Shown here: positions 44,718-52,920 of the stretch, piece after piece
Layout of the letters: each line of letters begins with the position of its first letter
Numbering within the stretch: the first letter of the stretch is position 1
From: Enterococcaceae bacterium OF42-14pH9A
Lineage (GTDB): Bacteria > Bacillota > Bacilli > Lactobacillales > Enterococcaceae
Length of the DNA: 64,000 bases
Direction of reading: 5' to 3'
Assembly (NCBI GenBank): GCA_027692465.1
Contig: JAQEYU010000001.1
Coordinates: 1,125,338-1,189,337 of the forward strand
The notes under the pieces: generated by a model
Told to the model about the DNA's origin: nothing
Database searches by the model: none
What the model saw: the letters and a program-made list of their open reading frames with translations, nothing else
Program-made: the position numbers and the translations under genes

Positions 44718-45224
44718 TCAGCGGTGATTATCCTTTTCGCCAGCGGTATTCGTCAAAAGCCCCAGTGCATGAGGAAGCTGATCCAACAGGTATTCCAAGG
44801 ATTCTCGCACGGCTTTGGGGCTGCCGGGGAGGTTGATGATCAGTGTCTGATTGCGGATTACGCTGACACCGCGGCTGAGCATTCCTCGTTTGGTAATCTG
44901 CAGGCTGTTGTATCGCAGGGCTTCGGCGATTCCGGGAACCAGGCGATGGGCGATGCTCAAGGTTGCTTCCGGCATCTGGTCCCGAGGTGCCAGACCGGTG
45001 CCACCGGTGGTAAGGATCAGCTCGACCGCCGACTGGTCCGCCAGAGCGGCCATTTCTGCTGCCAGACCTTCCTGATCGTCCGGCAGAATTTTCTGGTAGG
45101 TGACAGAAAGCTCAGACACAGCTGCCAGCATGTCGGTAATGGCAGGCCCGCTGAGATCCGGACGGCTGCCGGCAGCACTGCGGTCACTGGCAGTCAGGAC
45201 AGCGACACGATAGGTTTTGGTCAT
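44718..45224 (-). CDS. moaB: MoaB/Mog-family molybdopterin biosynthesis protein
   Basis: A 168-residue protein that adenylylates molybdopterin before metal insertion. Motifs: VAVLTASDRSAAGSRPDLSGP, LILTTGGTGLAPRDQMPEAT and the end LIINLPGSPKAVRESLEYLLDQLPHAL. Its start overlaps the stop of modC by 4 bases, so it is the last gene of a minus-strand moeA-like/modB/modC/moaB operon. Whether MoaB or Mog is the better name cannot be told from sequence alone. Confidence 0.92.
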   Translation of the reverse strand: MTKTYRVAVLTASDRSAAGSRPDLSGPAITDMLAAVSELSVTYQKILPDDQEGLAAEMAALADQSAVELILTTGGTGLAPRDQMPEATLSIAHRLVPGIAEALRYNSLQITKRGMLSRGVSVIRNQTLIINLPGSPKAVRESLEYLLDQLPHALGLLTNTAGEKDNHR

Positions 45225-46285
45225 GATTGTTCCCTCCCGGATACATTGGCACAGGGCTCTTGTTGCAGCAGCTGGATGGCAGCCGCCGGGACATGGAGGA
45301 CCCCTGTGAAGTCACGTCGTTTTGTATCTTTTGTCAGTTTCCACCAAATCGGCACCTCACCGTCATTGGCCTGGCAGAGCAGCCGCCATTCAAAGGGGGT
45401 CTCAGTTTGATCCAGGATCTTCGCGGTAAAACAGTTCTCTGCTGTCGGATCAGCGGCTTCTTCAAAAAAGTGGGCTCGGATGCCGACATAACGGATGTCA
45501 GAGGTCACCGGTCCGGCAACAGTCAGAGGCAGATCCCAGTCCAGTGCCAGCAGATGATGGTCATCCAAGCGTTCCACCCGGGAAAAGTTTTTGCAACCGG
45601 TGAGTTTGGAGGTTGCCAGGTAGCGGGGCTGGTCGAAGATCTGTTTGAGCTTGCCATGTTCGATACCTTGACCGCGATTCAAGATTACCAGATCCTCACA
45701 CAAACGGTACGCCTCGTTACGATTATGGGTCACGAGGATCGCTTCACCGTCGTAGTCCCGCAAAAAAGTCTTCATCTCCAACTCGACTTTTTCTTTCAAA
45801 AAAGTATCCAGTGCGGAAAAAGGTTCGTCCAACAACAGGATTTCAGGATCAGAAGCCAGTAAGCGGGCCAGGGCCACCCGCTGTTGTTGACCGCCGGAGA
45901 GCTCCTCACCGTATTGCTCAGCAATCTCTGTCAGCTCGAATCTGCGAAGCAGGAGGTCAACTCGCTGCCGTTCTTTTTTCTTCAAGACACAGGCAATATT
46001 CTGTCGAACTGTGAAATTGGGAAACAAAGCATAGTTCTGAAACAGATAACCGACTCGGCGTTTTTGCGGCGGCAGGTCGATCTTGCGGCTCTTATCAAAG
46101 AGCGTGCGGCCATTGACGCGGATATAACCTTCATCCGGGGTTTCGATTCCGGCGATACATTTCAGGATCATACTTTTGCCGGAACCGGATGCTCCCAAAA
46201 GGGCGGTCTGCCGGGAAGTTGAAGTGAAGGAAAAATCCAGTCTGTATTCTTTGAGCTTTTTTTTGATGGCAATCTCGATAGTCAT
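45221..46285 (-). CDS. modC: Molybdate ABC transporter ATP-binding protein
   Basis: A 354-residue ATPase. Walker A is GASGSGKSM (about 31-39), the signature LSGGQQQRVALARLLA, Walker B ILLLDEPFSALD and the H-loop THNRNEAYRL. The C-terminal 100 residues form a diverged TOBE-like regulatory domain. The last Walker A position is Met rather than Thr, which is uncommon. The start overlaps modB by 4 bases. Specificity for molybdate follows from the operon, not from the ATPase itself. Confidence 0.88.
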   Translation of the reverse strand: MTIEIAIKKKLKEYRLDFSFTSTSRQTALLGASGSGKSMILKCIAGIETPDEGYIRVNGRTLFDKSRKIDLPPQKRRVGYLFQNYALFPNFTVRQNIACVLKKKERQRVDLLLRRFELTEIAEQYGEELSGGQQQRVALARLLASDPEILLLDEPFSALDTFLKEKVELEMKTFLRDYDGEAILVTHNRNEAYRLCEDLVILNRGQGIEHGKLKQIFDQPRYLATSKLTGCKNFSRVERLDDHHLLALDWDLPLTVAGPVTSDIRYVGIRAHFFEEAADPTAENCFTAKILDQTETPFEWRLLCQANDGEVPIWWKLTKDTKRRDFTGVLHVPAAAIQLLQQEPCANVSGREQS

Positions 46286-46956
46286 GCCCGTACCCCCTTT
46301 CCGGAACGTCTGGTGAAGTAATTCATGAGAACCACCACGACAAATGAGAAGACGACAATAATCCCGACTTCCCGATAAGCGTCCTCCATCCGGCCGGCAG
46401 CCACTGCCGAATAGATGGATAAAGGCAGCGTCCGGGTCTTGCCGGCGATATTGCCGGCGATCATGGCGGTTGCGCCGAATTCACCCAGTCCACGGGCAAA
46501 AGCCAGAATTCCTCCTGACAAGATCCCCGGTGCCGCCAGCGGCAACTGGATCCTAAGGAAAATGTACCACTCCGACAGACCCAATGTCCGGCCGGCGTTG
46601 AGATAATCGCTGTCGACCTGCTCCAAAGCGCCCCGCGCCGAACGGTACATCAAGGGAAACGAGACGACGGTAGCAGCCAGGACGGTGGCTTCCCAGGAAA
46701 AGGCAATCTTCCAGGAAAAAAAGTCCAGAAAAAAACGACCGATGGGACGATTGACCCCGAAAATATACAATAAAAAGAATCCGGCCACAGTCGGCGGCAG
46801 GACCAGCGGCAGTGTCAAAAGACCGTCCAGGATCATCCGAATCCCTGGGCGCTTGATGGCATTGACTTCTTTGGCCGCCCACAGACCCAGAAAAAAGGTG
46901 AGCAGACCGGCGACAGCAGCTGTTTTCATGGATAAAAGCAGTGGGGACATATTCAT
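46282..46956 (-). CDS. modB: Molybdate ABC transporter permease
   Basis: A 224-residue permease with about five or six membrane segments. It has the ModB-type LPLVLPPTVAGFFLLYIFG segment near residue 50 and the ATPase-contact loop EWYIFLRIQLPLAAPGILSGGILAFARGLGEFGATAMIAGN. It overlaps modC by 4 bases and follows the MoeA-like gene by 11 bases. No binding-protein gene (modA) lies in the operon or elsewhere in the window. Confidence 0.92.
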   Translation of the reverse strand: MNMSPLLLSMKTAAVAGLLTFFLGLWAAKEVNAIKRPGIRMILDGLLTLPLVLPPTVAGFFLLYIFGVNRPIGRFFLDFFSWKIAFSWEATVLAATVVSFPLMYRSARGALEQVDSDYLNAGRTLGLSEWYIFLRIQLPLAAPGILSGGILAFARGLGEFGATAMIAGNIAGKTRTLPLSIYSAVAAGRMEDAYREVGIIVVFSFVVVVLMNYFTRRSGKGVRA

Positions 46957-46967
46957 GACCTCCCAGA

Positions 46968-47954
46968 TTACAAGAGACCGCCGCAGCCGAGGCGGGCGAT
47001 GTCTACTTTGGTTACGGGGATATCGGCCATGATCCGAGGCAAAATCAGATCGAAGACTGTCTGAGCCGCAAAAATTACCGCTCCCGGCAGGCCCATGATG
47101 GCAGCGCCGTTTGCACTGTATGCCAGCGCGAACATGGCACCCGGCAGAACCGGGGTACCGTAAGTTACCAGACGATCAGCTGCTTCTTTAATGGCTCCTG
47201 GTGTCAGATCATCGGCATCGACACTCATGCCGCCGGTGCACAAGATGATATCGGCACCGGCTGCCTGGGCTTTTTTGATGGCAGCGACAATGGCCGCTTT
47301 TTGATCATCCACTACTTGATGGAAGACGATCTCGGTGGGAAAGGCAGCCAGCTTTTGCCGCAGGACCGGTTCAAAGCCGTCTTTGATACGACCGTGGAAC
47401 ACCTCACTGCCGGTGGTGACAATGGCGACTTTCTTCAAGGTAAAAGGGTGCAGCGTCAATAAGGGGGCCCGGCTGCCGACTGCTGCTGTCAGTCCGTCCA
47501 TTTGTTTCTTCTCGATATAAAGAGGAATCACCCGCATACCGGCTGCTGTTTCGCCAACCCGCAACAGGCTGAAGTCGGCTTTGGTAGCGATCATCATCTC
47601 ACCGAAGCGATTTACTTGATACAGACCCTCCTGATCGACAGTCAATACACCGTCTGCTTGGGCAACAGCTTCAATCTTGCCTTCTTTGATTTCACTTGGA
47701 GCCAGGTGATCATTTGCGCATAAGCTGTAAAGAATGCGAGCGGCGTCTTCTTCATGGAGCATCCCCGGCTGCTCTTCTTCTACATACAGGTGGGCTTTCC
47801 CCATCGACAATAAGACCGGGATATCCGCCGGAGTCACCAGGTGGCCCTTGCGAAAGCGGGGACCTTTTTTTTCACCGGGAATGATCTGGGTCAGGTCCTG
47901 GCACAGGCGGGAACCGACAGCTTCTTCAACCGTTACTATTTTCATTTCCATCAT
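46968..47954 (-). CDS. Molybdopterin-binding protein (MoeA-like)
   Basis: A 328-residue protein whose C-terminal half has the molybdopterin-binding fold of MoeA/MogA: KKVAIVTTGSEVFHGRIKDGFEP, ADIILCTGGMSVDADDLTPGAIK and GLPGAVIFAAQTVFDLILPRI. The N-terminal half is shorter than that of E. coli MoeA. Firmicutes that make molybdenum hydroxylases carry this short form. It heads the operon with modB, modC and moaB. No molybdoenzyme is in the window. ATG 47954 or 47951. Confidence 0.85.
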   Translation of the reverse strand: MMEMKIVTVEEAVGSRLCQDLTQIIPGEKKGPRFRKGHLVTPADIPVLLSMGKAHLYVEEEQPGMLHEEDAARILYSLCANDHLAPSEIKEGKIEAVAQADGVLTVDQEGLYQVNRFGEMMIATKADFSLLRVGETAAGMRVIPLYIEKKQMDGLTAAVGSRAPLLTLHPFTLKKVAIVTTGSEVFHGRIKDGFEPVLRQKLAAFPTEIVFHQVVDDQKAAIVAAIKKAQAAGADIILCTGGMSVDADDLTPGAIKEAADRLVTYGTPVLPGAMFALAYSANGAAIMGLPGAVIFAAQTVFDLILPRIMADIPVTKVDIARLGCGGLL

Positions 47955-48238
47955 CTGCTTTCCTGTTTTTCATTCTGCCGACAATCGGGCAAAATGACGA
48001 ATTTCTCCCTTCAAGATTAGCACGTTATCTTAAAAAAAGACAGCGCTTCCTGATAAAAAGTCTGGCGTGCTGAAAAAATGTCAGCTAAGCCGAAGTGCGG
48101 CTGTCTGACAGCGAAGTGGTAGAAACAAGCGGCTTCTGCTAAACTGGGTTTCAAGCAGCAAGAGGAGCTAGTGTTTTATCTGGACTGGTTTCAAAGCAAG
48201 CGGCCAGAAAAAAATGATTGTAAAGGAGCGACCCTGAG
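47955..48238 (+). other. Intergenic region between divergent moeA-like and GT8 genes
   Basis: Contains GTAAAGGAGCGACC just before the GT8 start. No operator, riboswitch or terminator could be identified with confidence. Confidence 0.4.
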
Positions 48239-49060
48239 ATGCCAAGTTTGCTTTTTTCTGTCAACGACAGTTTTGTTTCCCAATTGGTGACAACGCTGTA
48301 TTCAATCCGGGAAAATTCTTCATTTGAGAGGCTGACTGTCTATGTGATGCAGCAGCAGCCCTTAGCAAAACAAGATCAGTTGGCAAAAGTCTGCCGTAAG
48401 CTCGGTATGGACTATCAGCCACTGGTGGTAGGACCCCGGCTGTTCAAGGACAGTCCGACTACCGACCGTTACCCGGAAACTATCTATTATCGTCTGCTGG
48501 CCCAGGAATTTCTGCCGGCTGATTTGGAAAGAGTCTTGTATTTGGATGCGGATATTCTTTGTATCAATGATCTGCGACCGTTGTTCGAGCTGGAGTTGGG
48601 GACGGCGCCTTATGCTGCTGCCAGTCATTCTCAGCTGACGGAGATGGCCAATGTCATCAACAAAGTGCGTTTGCAGAATTACGAGGCGGAAAGTTACTTT
48701 AATTCCGGGGTGCTGCTGATGAATCTGCCTGAGATTCGCCGGTTAGTATCCCGCCAGGCAATTTTTGACTTCATTGAAAAGAACTGGTTTCAGCTGTTTT
48801 TGCCGGATCAGGATGTATTGAACGGCTTATACGGAGAGCTGATCCTGTCGCTACCGGATCAGCTGTATAATTTCGATGTCCGTAATAAGCTGGTGTATGA
48901 GACGATCAGCCGCGGGCAATGGAATCTGGATTGGATAGTAGCCAATACGGTCCTGCTGCATTTTTGTGGGCGGGACAAACCGTGGCAGCCGGATTACAGC
49001 GGCCGCTTCGGTGCGTTGTACAAGCACTACCGTCATCGAAGCGAAAAGCTGCTGCGGTAA
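48239..49060 (+). CDS. Glycosyltransferase family 8 protein
   Basis: A 273-residue retaining glycosyltransferase of the GT8 family (LPS galactosyl/glucosyltransferase-like). The metal-binding DxD lies in RVLYLDADILCINDL at about 98-112, FNSGVLLMNL follows near 158, DQDVLNGLYG near 190, and the family end motif is LLHFCGRDKPW. It uses a UDP-sugar. In this group of bacteria GT8 enzymes decorate cell-wall polymers or glycoproteins; the acceptor is unknown. ATG 48239 follows AAAGGAGCGACC. Confidence 0.93.
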   Translation: MPSLLFSVNDSFVSQLVTTLYSIRENSSFERLTVYVMQQQPLAKQDQLAKVCRKLGMDYQPLVVGPRLFKDSPTTDRYPETIYYRLLAQEFLPADLERVLYLDADILCINDLRPLFELELGTAPYAAASHSQLTEMANVINKVRLQNYEAESYFNSGVLLMNLPEIRRLVSRQAIFDFIEKNWFQLFLPDQDVLNGLYGELILSLPDQLYNFDVRNKLVYETISRGQWNLDWIVANTVLLHFCGRDKPWQPDYSGRFGALYKHYRHRSEKLLR

Positions 49061-49183
49061 GACGGAAAATTCAAAAAATGCGAATATTTTTCGAAAATTC
49101 TACGAAAACACCGGCTGTGCTATTTACATCATTCCGTCTACATGTTATAACCCTCGAAAAGGAAACAAAGAGGTGGACAGCTT

Positions 49184-49366
49184 ATGGAAAAATCAGAGCT
49201 GCAAAAAGGTGTCGTCTACGAGGCAAAAGTAGTGGGAGGAACGGACTGGGAAAAGGTCAAGATCGTGACTATCCTGGAAAAAACCTGCACAGTAGAGTTG
49301 GAGGAAAGCGGTGCGATTGCATTGGCGAAGATCTGTGACATCACTGACTGCCGACAATCGGCTTAA
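49184..49366 (+). CDS. Small hypothetical protein
   Basis: A 60-residue soluble protein, mixed charge, two cysteines (KTCTVELEES, KICDITDC). The first 45 residues alternate beta-like segments (GVVYEAKVVGGTDWEKVKIVTILEKTCTVELEE), which suggests a small barrel. Good ribosome binding site (AGAGGTGG) and a terminator follow. No family recognised. Confidence 0.6.
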   Translation: MEKSELQKGVVYEAKVVGGTDWEKVKIVTILEKTCTVELEESGAIALAKICDITDCRQSA

Positions 49367-49397
49367 ATGAAGCGCAATCTCGAAAACTGAATATGTA

Positions 49398-49448
49398 AAA
49401 GAGCGTGTGACCGGACTGATAAAGCAGCTGGCTTCACCGCTCTTTTTT
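49398..49448 (+). terminator. Terminator after the 60-residue gene
   Basis: AAAAGAGCG pairs with CGCTCTTTT, closing a loop with further pairing; TTTTTT follows. Confidence 0.7.
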
Positions 49449-49504
49449 GGCCTCGATTCGTGATTGAAAACGGGCAGCTTCTGTATAAAAGACCCAGCAA
49501 AAAA

Positions 49505-49585
49505 GCCGTCGCTTCACGAAGTGCACCGGTCAGAGTCAAAAGAAACTTGACAAAGGCGGTGTCGCAAGAAGGAAGCGACGGCAGT
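49505..49585 (-). terminator. Terminator after the DsrE-like gene
   Basis: On the minus strand an 11-base perfect stem (GCCGTCGCTTC/GAAGCGACGGC) closes a long loop and is followed by TTTTTTG. Confidence 0.75.
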
Positions 49586-49601
49586 TTCAGCGGGCTTTAG
49601 A

Positions 49602-49916
49602 TCAGGGCTTGATATAAGCGTAGCCCCGATGCTGAAGCTTGATGAGATCCAATACGCCGGCGGGAACGACCTTGACGTTTGGCGGCAGCTGTTCAGTTGT
49701 GATATCAAAGGCTTTCATGGCATTGCGGCAGGCGTGAAAAGCGACCCATTCCTCCTGCAGCAGGCTCTGATTGGCAGGGTCCAGGTAACCCTTGATGGCA
49801 GCACCGTTTACCAAAAGGACGACTTTGATATTTTCGGTAGCGGCTTTCAGATTGCGGATATTTTTGCCGGCTTCGGACCATTTGTCCTCTTCATCGACAT
49901 GAAAAACGACTTTCAT
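49602..49916 (-). CDS. DsrE/DsrF-like sulfur-relay family protein
   Basis: A 104-residue protein of the DsrE-like family. The pattern KVVFHVDEEDKWSEAGKNIRNLKAA at the N-terminus, VVLLVNGAAIKGYL in the middle, and FHACRNAMKAFDIT with the conserved Cys near residue 63 match. Such proteins are small sulfur carriers or of unknown role. No sulfur metabolism gene is adjacent. The gene lies 44 bases after the AI-2E family exporter gene on the same strand. Confidence 0.85.
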   Translation of the reverse strand: MKVVFHVDEEDKWSEAGKNIRNLKAATENIKVVLLVNGAAIKGYLDPANQSLLQEEWVAFHACRNAMKAFDITTEQLPPNVKVVPAGVLDLIKLQHRGYAYIKP

Positions 49917-49960
49917 ACACTCACTCCTCAGGCTTTTTTACGGATCTTTCAGCAGTATTT

Positions 49961-51133
49961 TCAATAATCCTCTTCGGTAAATTCAACGTTGCGGTATTTG
50001 CCGTCTTCACCGAAAAAGCGGTTGTAGCGCTGCTTGAATTTGCGGAAACAAAAGACAACGGCGATCTTGATCAGGCTGTAGATTGGGATTCCGAAGACTA
50101 CGCCGACAAAACCCAGCAGATCCCCCATGACTAACAAGACCACCAGGATCGTGATGGGATGGATCTTCAGCCGGTCTCCCAATACCCGAGGGACCACCAG
50201 ATCCCCGTGGAGCAGCTGAACCGCAAACCAGACGATGACAAATTTGATCAGCATAAAGCCGGAATCCTGGAAAGCGACAAACACCGCCGGAATAAAGGCG
50301 GCAAAGGCCCCGATATAAGGCACAATGTTCAAGATGCCGGCTGCCAATGCGATGACGGTAGCGTAAGGCAGTCCAATCACCAGGAAGCAGGCCCAGTAGA
50401 TGGCCCCCAACAGGATTGAGGCGATGACTTGACCTTTCAAAAAGGCCCCAATCTGTTGATCAGCTGTTTTGATCAACTCATGAGTGTCTCGCCGGAAACG
50501 AGGCGGAACGATCTCCATCACGTTGCGGTAAAATTTTTTCGGGCTCTTGATCAAAAAGAAGGCGATGATCGGACCGGTGAACAGGGTCACCCCGACAGTT
50601 GAAATGGTGGAGAAGAGATTGCCCAGACTTTTAGCACCGTCTTGCCAGTTGTCGCTGATAAAACCGAAGAGATTGTCGGTGATGGAGTCCAGTGAATCCA
50701 TCAGCTGGTGGAACTGGTCAGCCAGCGGAGTGTTTTTTATGAAGCTTTCCAGGCTGTTCTGAAATCCTTGTGCGTATTCCGGCAGTTTGTCTACCAGATC
50801 CAGCGTCTGCTGTTGGATCACCGGAAACAGCTGGAAGCCCCCCAAGACCAGCAAGCCAACCAATAAGACGTAAGTGACTGCCAAACTGATGGTGCGGGGA
50901 ACGCCTTTTTCAGCCGCAAAGTCGACGATCGGCCGCAGCATGTAATATAAGATCATGGCAAAGACCACCGGCGGCAGTGCGGTCCCGATGATGACAGCCA
51001 GTGGCCGGAAGACAAAAGAGACCTCCCGCAGCAGCAGAATAGTGATGGCAGCAAGGGAGATCAATCCCAGGACAAAATAGGCAGTCTTTCCGCCGAAAAA
51101 AGCAATCAGGCGGTTTGGTCCTTTTTCTTTCAT
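49961..51133 (-). CDS. AI-2E family transporter (UPF0118)
   Basis: A 390-residue membrane protein with about eight hydrophobic segments and the family region LPYATVIALAAGILNIVPYIGAFAAFIPAVFVAF near 265-298, then VVPRVLGDRLKIHPITILVVLLVMGDLLG. The family name comes from one proposed autoinducer-2 exporter; most members are uncharacterised, and some are sodium/proton antiporters. ATG 51133 follows GAAAGGAAT. No quorum-sensing genes are adjacent. Confidence 0.92.
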   Translation of the reverse strand: MKEKGPNRLIAFFGGKTAYFVLGLISLAAITILLLREVSFVFRPLAVIIGTALPPVVFAMILYYMLRPIVDFAAEKGVPRTISLAVTYVLLVGLLVLGGFQLFPVIQQQTLDLVDKLPEYAQGFQNSLESFIKNTPLADQFHQLMDSLDSITDNLFGFISDNWQDGAKSLGNLFSTISTVGVTLFTGPIIAFFLIKSPKKFYRNVMEIVPPRFRRDTHELIKTADQQIGAFLKGQVIASILLGAIYWACFLVIGLPYATVIALAAGILNIVPYIGAFAAFIPAVFVAFQDSGFMLIKFVIVWFAVQLLHGDLVVPRVLGDRLKIHPITILVVLLVMGDLLGFVGVVFGIPIYSLIKIAVVFCFRKFKQRYNRFFGEDGKYRNVEFTEEDY

Positions 51134-51189
51134 ATGATCATTCCTTTCGTTGAACAGGCAACAGCTGAAGGGAAAACAGCCTTTATCTA

Positions 51190-51349
51190 GGGCGTGTCTG
51201 AAAACTCTGGGGGAATCCAGATTTTTGCGGACTTTTTGCCGAAATCAAGGAGTAAAGCGCAGCTTATGTGGTGCAAAGCTGCGCATTTACGAGCAGATTA
51301 CGGTGAAAAGGACCAAAATATCTGCCACTGGAGTTTTCAGATATGTCCT
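51190..51349 (-). repeat. Family A palindromic repeat, copy 7
   Basis: Reverse orientation: GGGCGTGTCTGAAAACTCTG at the left and GAGTTTTCAGATATGTCC at the right. TA flanks both sides. It lies directly upstream of the AI-2E family gene and so may affect its promoter. Confidence 0.9.
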
Positions 51350-51362
51350 AAGTATAACGAAA

Positions 51363-51420
51363 GAAAAAAAGCAGCACAAACCAAAGCCCTGCCAAAAAGT
51401 CGGCTTCGCTGCTGCTTCAG
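51363..51420 (-). terminator. Terminator after the TetR gene
   Basis: On the minus strand AAGCAGCAGCGAAGCC pairs imperfectly with GGGCTTTGGTTTGTGCTGCTT, followed by a T-run. Confidence 0.65.
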
Positions 51421-51442
51421 AAAATTTTGGGTATCAAAAAAC

Positions 51443-51994
51443 TCAGTTTGTGTCTCGTAAAACTTTGGTAAGCATCCCCGTCAGTGCCTGCGGCGGCACT
51501 GGCGCACCGTCTTCCAGCCATTGAAGGATCGTACCAATGGTTCCTTTGACGAAGTAGGCGAAATAATACTCCAGCAGTTGCGGATCATCTTCTTGGAAAC
51601 GCTGGCGGAATTCACTGATGGCCAGGTCGTGGATCTCGTTGAAGGTGACAGCCAGCAAACGACTGTCTTGATAATCTTTCAGTACCAGGCGGCCCACCAC
51701 GGCATTCTCCTGCAGCACCTCGATGAAACGACTGAGCCAGGCTTCCAGATGATCTTTCGGGCGCATGGCTAACATCGGCAGGATCTTGTCCAAGAGGTCT
51801 TGCTCGATCTGAGTAAAAAGATCGGCGGGATCACGGAAATGCTGGTAAAAAGTGCCCCGGTTGATATCAGCTTTCCGGCAAATCTCGGTGACGGTGATCT
51901 TTGAAGGCTCTTTTTCTGCCAGCAGCGCCAAAAAGCTGTCTTTGATCGCCTGGCGGGTATAAAGGGTACGGCGGTTGTTTTTAGTACCGGTCAT
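51443..51994 (-). CDS. TetR-family regulator of the adjacent ABC system
   Basis: A 183-residue TetR regulator. Helix-turn-helix: ITVTEICRKADINRGTFYQHFRDPADLFTQIE (about 33-64). The C-terminal half (YYFAYFVKGTIGTILQWLEDGAPVPPQ) matches the TetR_C_8-type ligand domain. It is divergent from a MacB/FtsX-type ABC system, a common pairing in which the TetR protein represses the transporter until an inducer arrives. A perfect palindrome in the transporter's leader (52118-52136) is the likely operator. Confidence 0.88.
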   Translation of the reverse strand: MTGTKNNRRTLYTRQAIKDSFLALLAEKEPSKITVTEICRKADINRGTFYQHFRDPADLFTQIEQDLLDKILPMLAMRPKDHLEAWLSRFIEVLQENAVVGRLVLKDYQDSRLLAVTFNEIHDLAISEFRQRFQEDDPQLLEYYFAYFVKGTIGTILQWLEDGAPVPPQALTGMLTKVLRDTN

Positions 51995-52073
51995 GAAAGT
52001 CCCTCCTGTCGCTTGGATTTGAACAGTTGTCTAAAAAGTGTCGGTTTTATGACACAATGAAAAGAATTGCATA

Positions 52074-52136
52074 TTGCCGCTGTTTTTTGGATTCATTATA
52101 CTGACAGTGTGATATATTTTCAACAGAGTGTTGAAA
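52074..52136 (+). promoter_or_regulatory. Promoter and operator of the ABC system
   Basis: TTGCCG, a 17-base spacer and TATACT (about 52097-52102) form the promoter. Just downstream TTTCAACA (52118-52125) and TGTTGAAA (52129-52136) form a perfect dyad around GAG, well placed for a TetR repressor. Confidence 0.65.
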
Positions 52137-52152
52137 GAATGGAGGGAACAAC

Positions 52153-52854
52153 GTGGCATTCATCGAAGTCAAACATGAATATAAACGCTACCAAATGGGA
52201 GAAACCGAGATTCTGGCCAATAACGATATGAATTTTACCGTGGAAAAGGGCGAATTGACGGTGATCCTGGGTCCCAGCGGCGCCGGCAAGTCCACTGTTT
52301 TGAATATTCTCGGCGGAATGGACAAGCCGTCAGAGGGCGAAATCATCGTTGACGGTGTCCATATCGAGCAGATGAGTGACAGACAGTTGACTGCCTACCG
52401 CCGGACCGATGTGGGTTTCGTCTTCCAATTTTACAATCTGGTTCCCAATCTGACTGCCAAAGAAAATGTGGAGCTGGCGACAGCAGTAGCTCCGAATGCA
52501 CTGCCGGTAGATGAGGTACTGGATCAGGTAGGATTGGGACAACGGAAGCAGAATTTTCCGGCGCAGTTGTCTGGCGGCGAGCAGCAGCGGGTGGCTATCG
52601 CTCGGGCATTGGCGAAAAATCCCAAGCTGCTGTTGTGTGACGAACCTACCGGTGCCTTGGATTTTGAGACTGGCAAGCAGGTACTGAAGCTTTTACAAAC
52701 GGCCAGCCGCAAACAAGGACAGACTGTTCTGATTATCACTCATAACTCGGCATTGGCACCGATGGCTGATCGGGTGATCCGAATCAATGATGCCCGGGTA
52801 CGTTCAGTCGAATGCAACCCACAGCCGGTCTCAGTAGATGAGATCGTTTGGTGA
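52153..52854 (+). CDS. ABC transporter ATP-binding protein (MacB/LolD type)
   Basis: A 233-residue ATPase of the group that pairs with FtsX-like permeases. Walker A GPSGAGKST (about 40-48), Q-loop FVFQFYNLVPNLTAKEN, signature [16 protein letters not shown], Walker B LLLCDEPTGALD and H-loop ITHNSAL. GTG 52153 follows GGAGGGA. It forms an operon with the large permease 66 bases downstream. Systems of this kind drive mechanical work on envelope substrates (peptides, lipoproteins or antibiotics) rather than simple transport. Confidence 0.94.
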   Translation: MAFIEVKHEYKRYQMGETEILANNDMNFTVEKGELTVILGPSGAGKSTVLNILGGMDKPSEGEIIVDGVHIEQMSDRQLTAYRRTDVGFVFQFYNLVPNLTAKENVELATAVAPNALPVDEVLDQVGLGQRKQNFPAQLSGGEQQRVAIARALAKNPKLLLCDEPTGALDFETGKQVLKLLQTASRKQGQTVLIITHNSALAPMADRVIRINDARVRSVECNPQPVSVDEIVW

Positions 52855-52920
52855 CACTGCCCGTCTGCGGGAGATCAGCAGAGCGGCGGCGGAGCATGCC
52901 GCTGCCAGGAAGGAAGCACA

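Noticed and set aside
48003..48238. Possible molybdenum cofactor riboswitch before the MoeA-like gene
   Set aside because: The leader is short, and none of the conserved moco-RNA blocks could be found on the minus strand.
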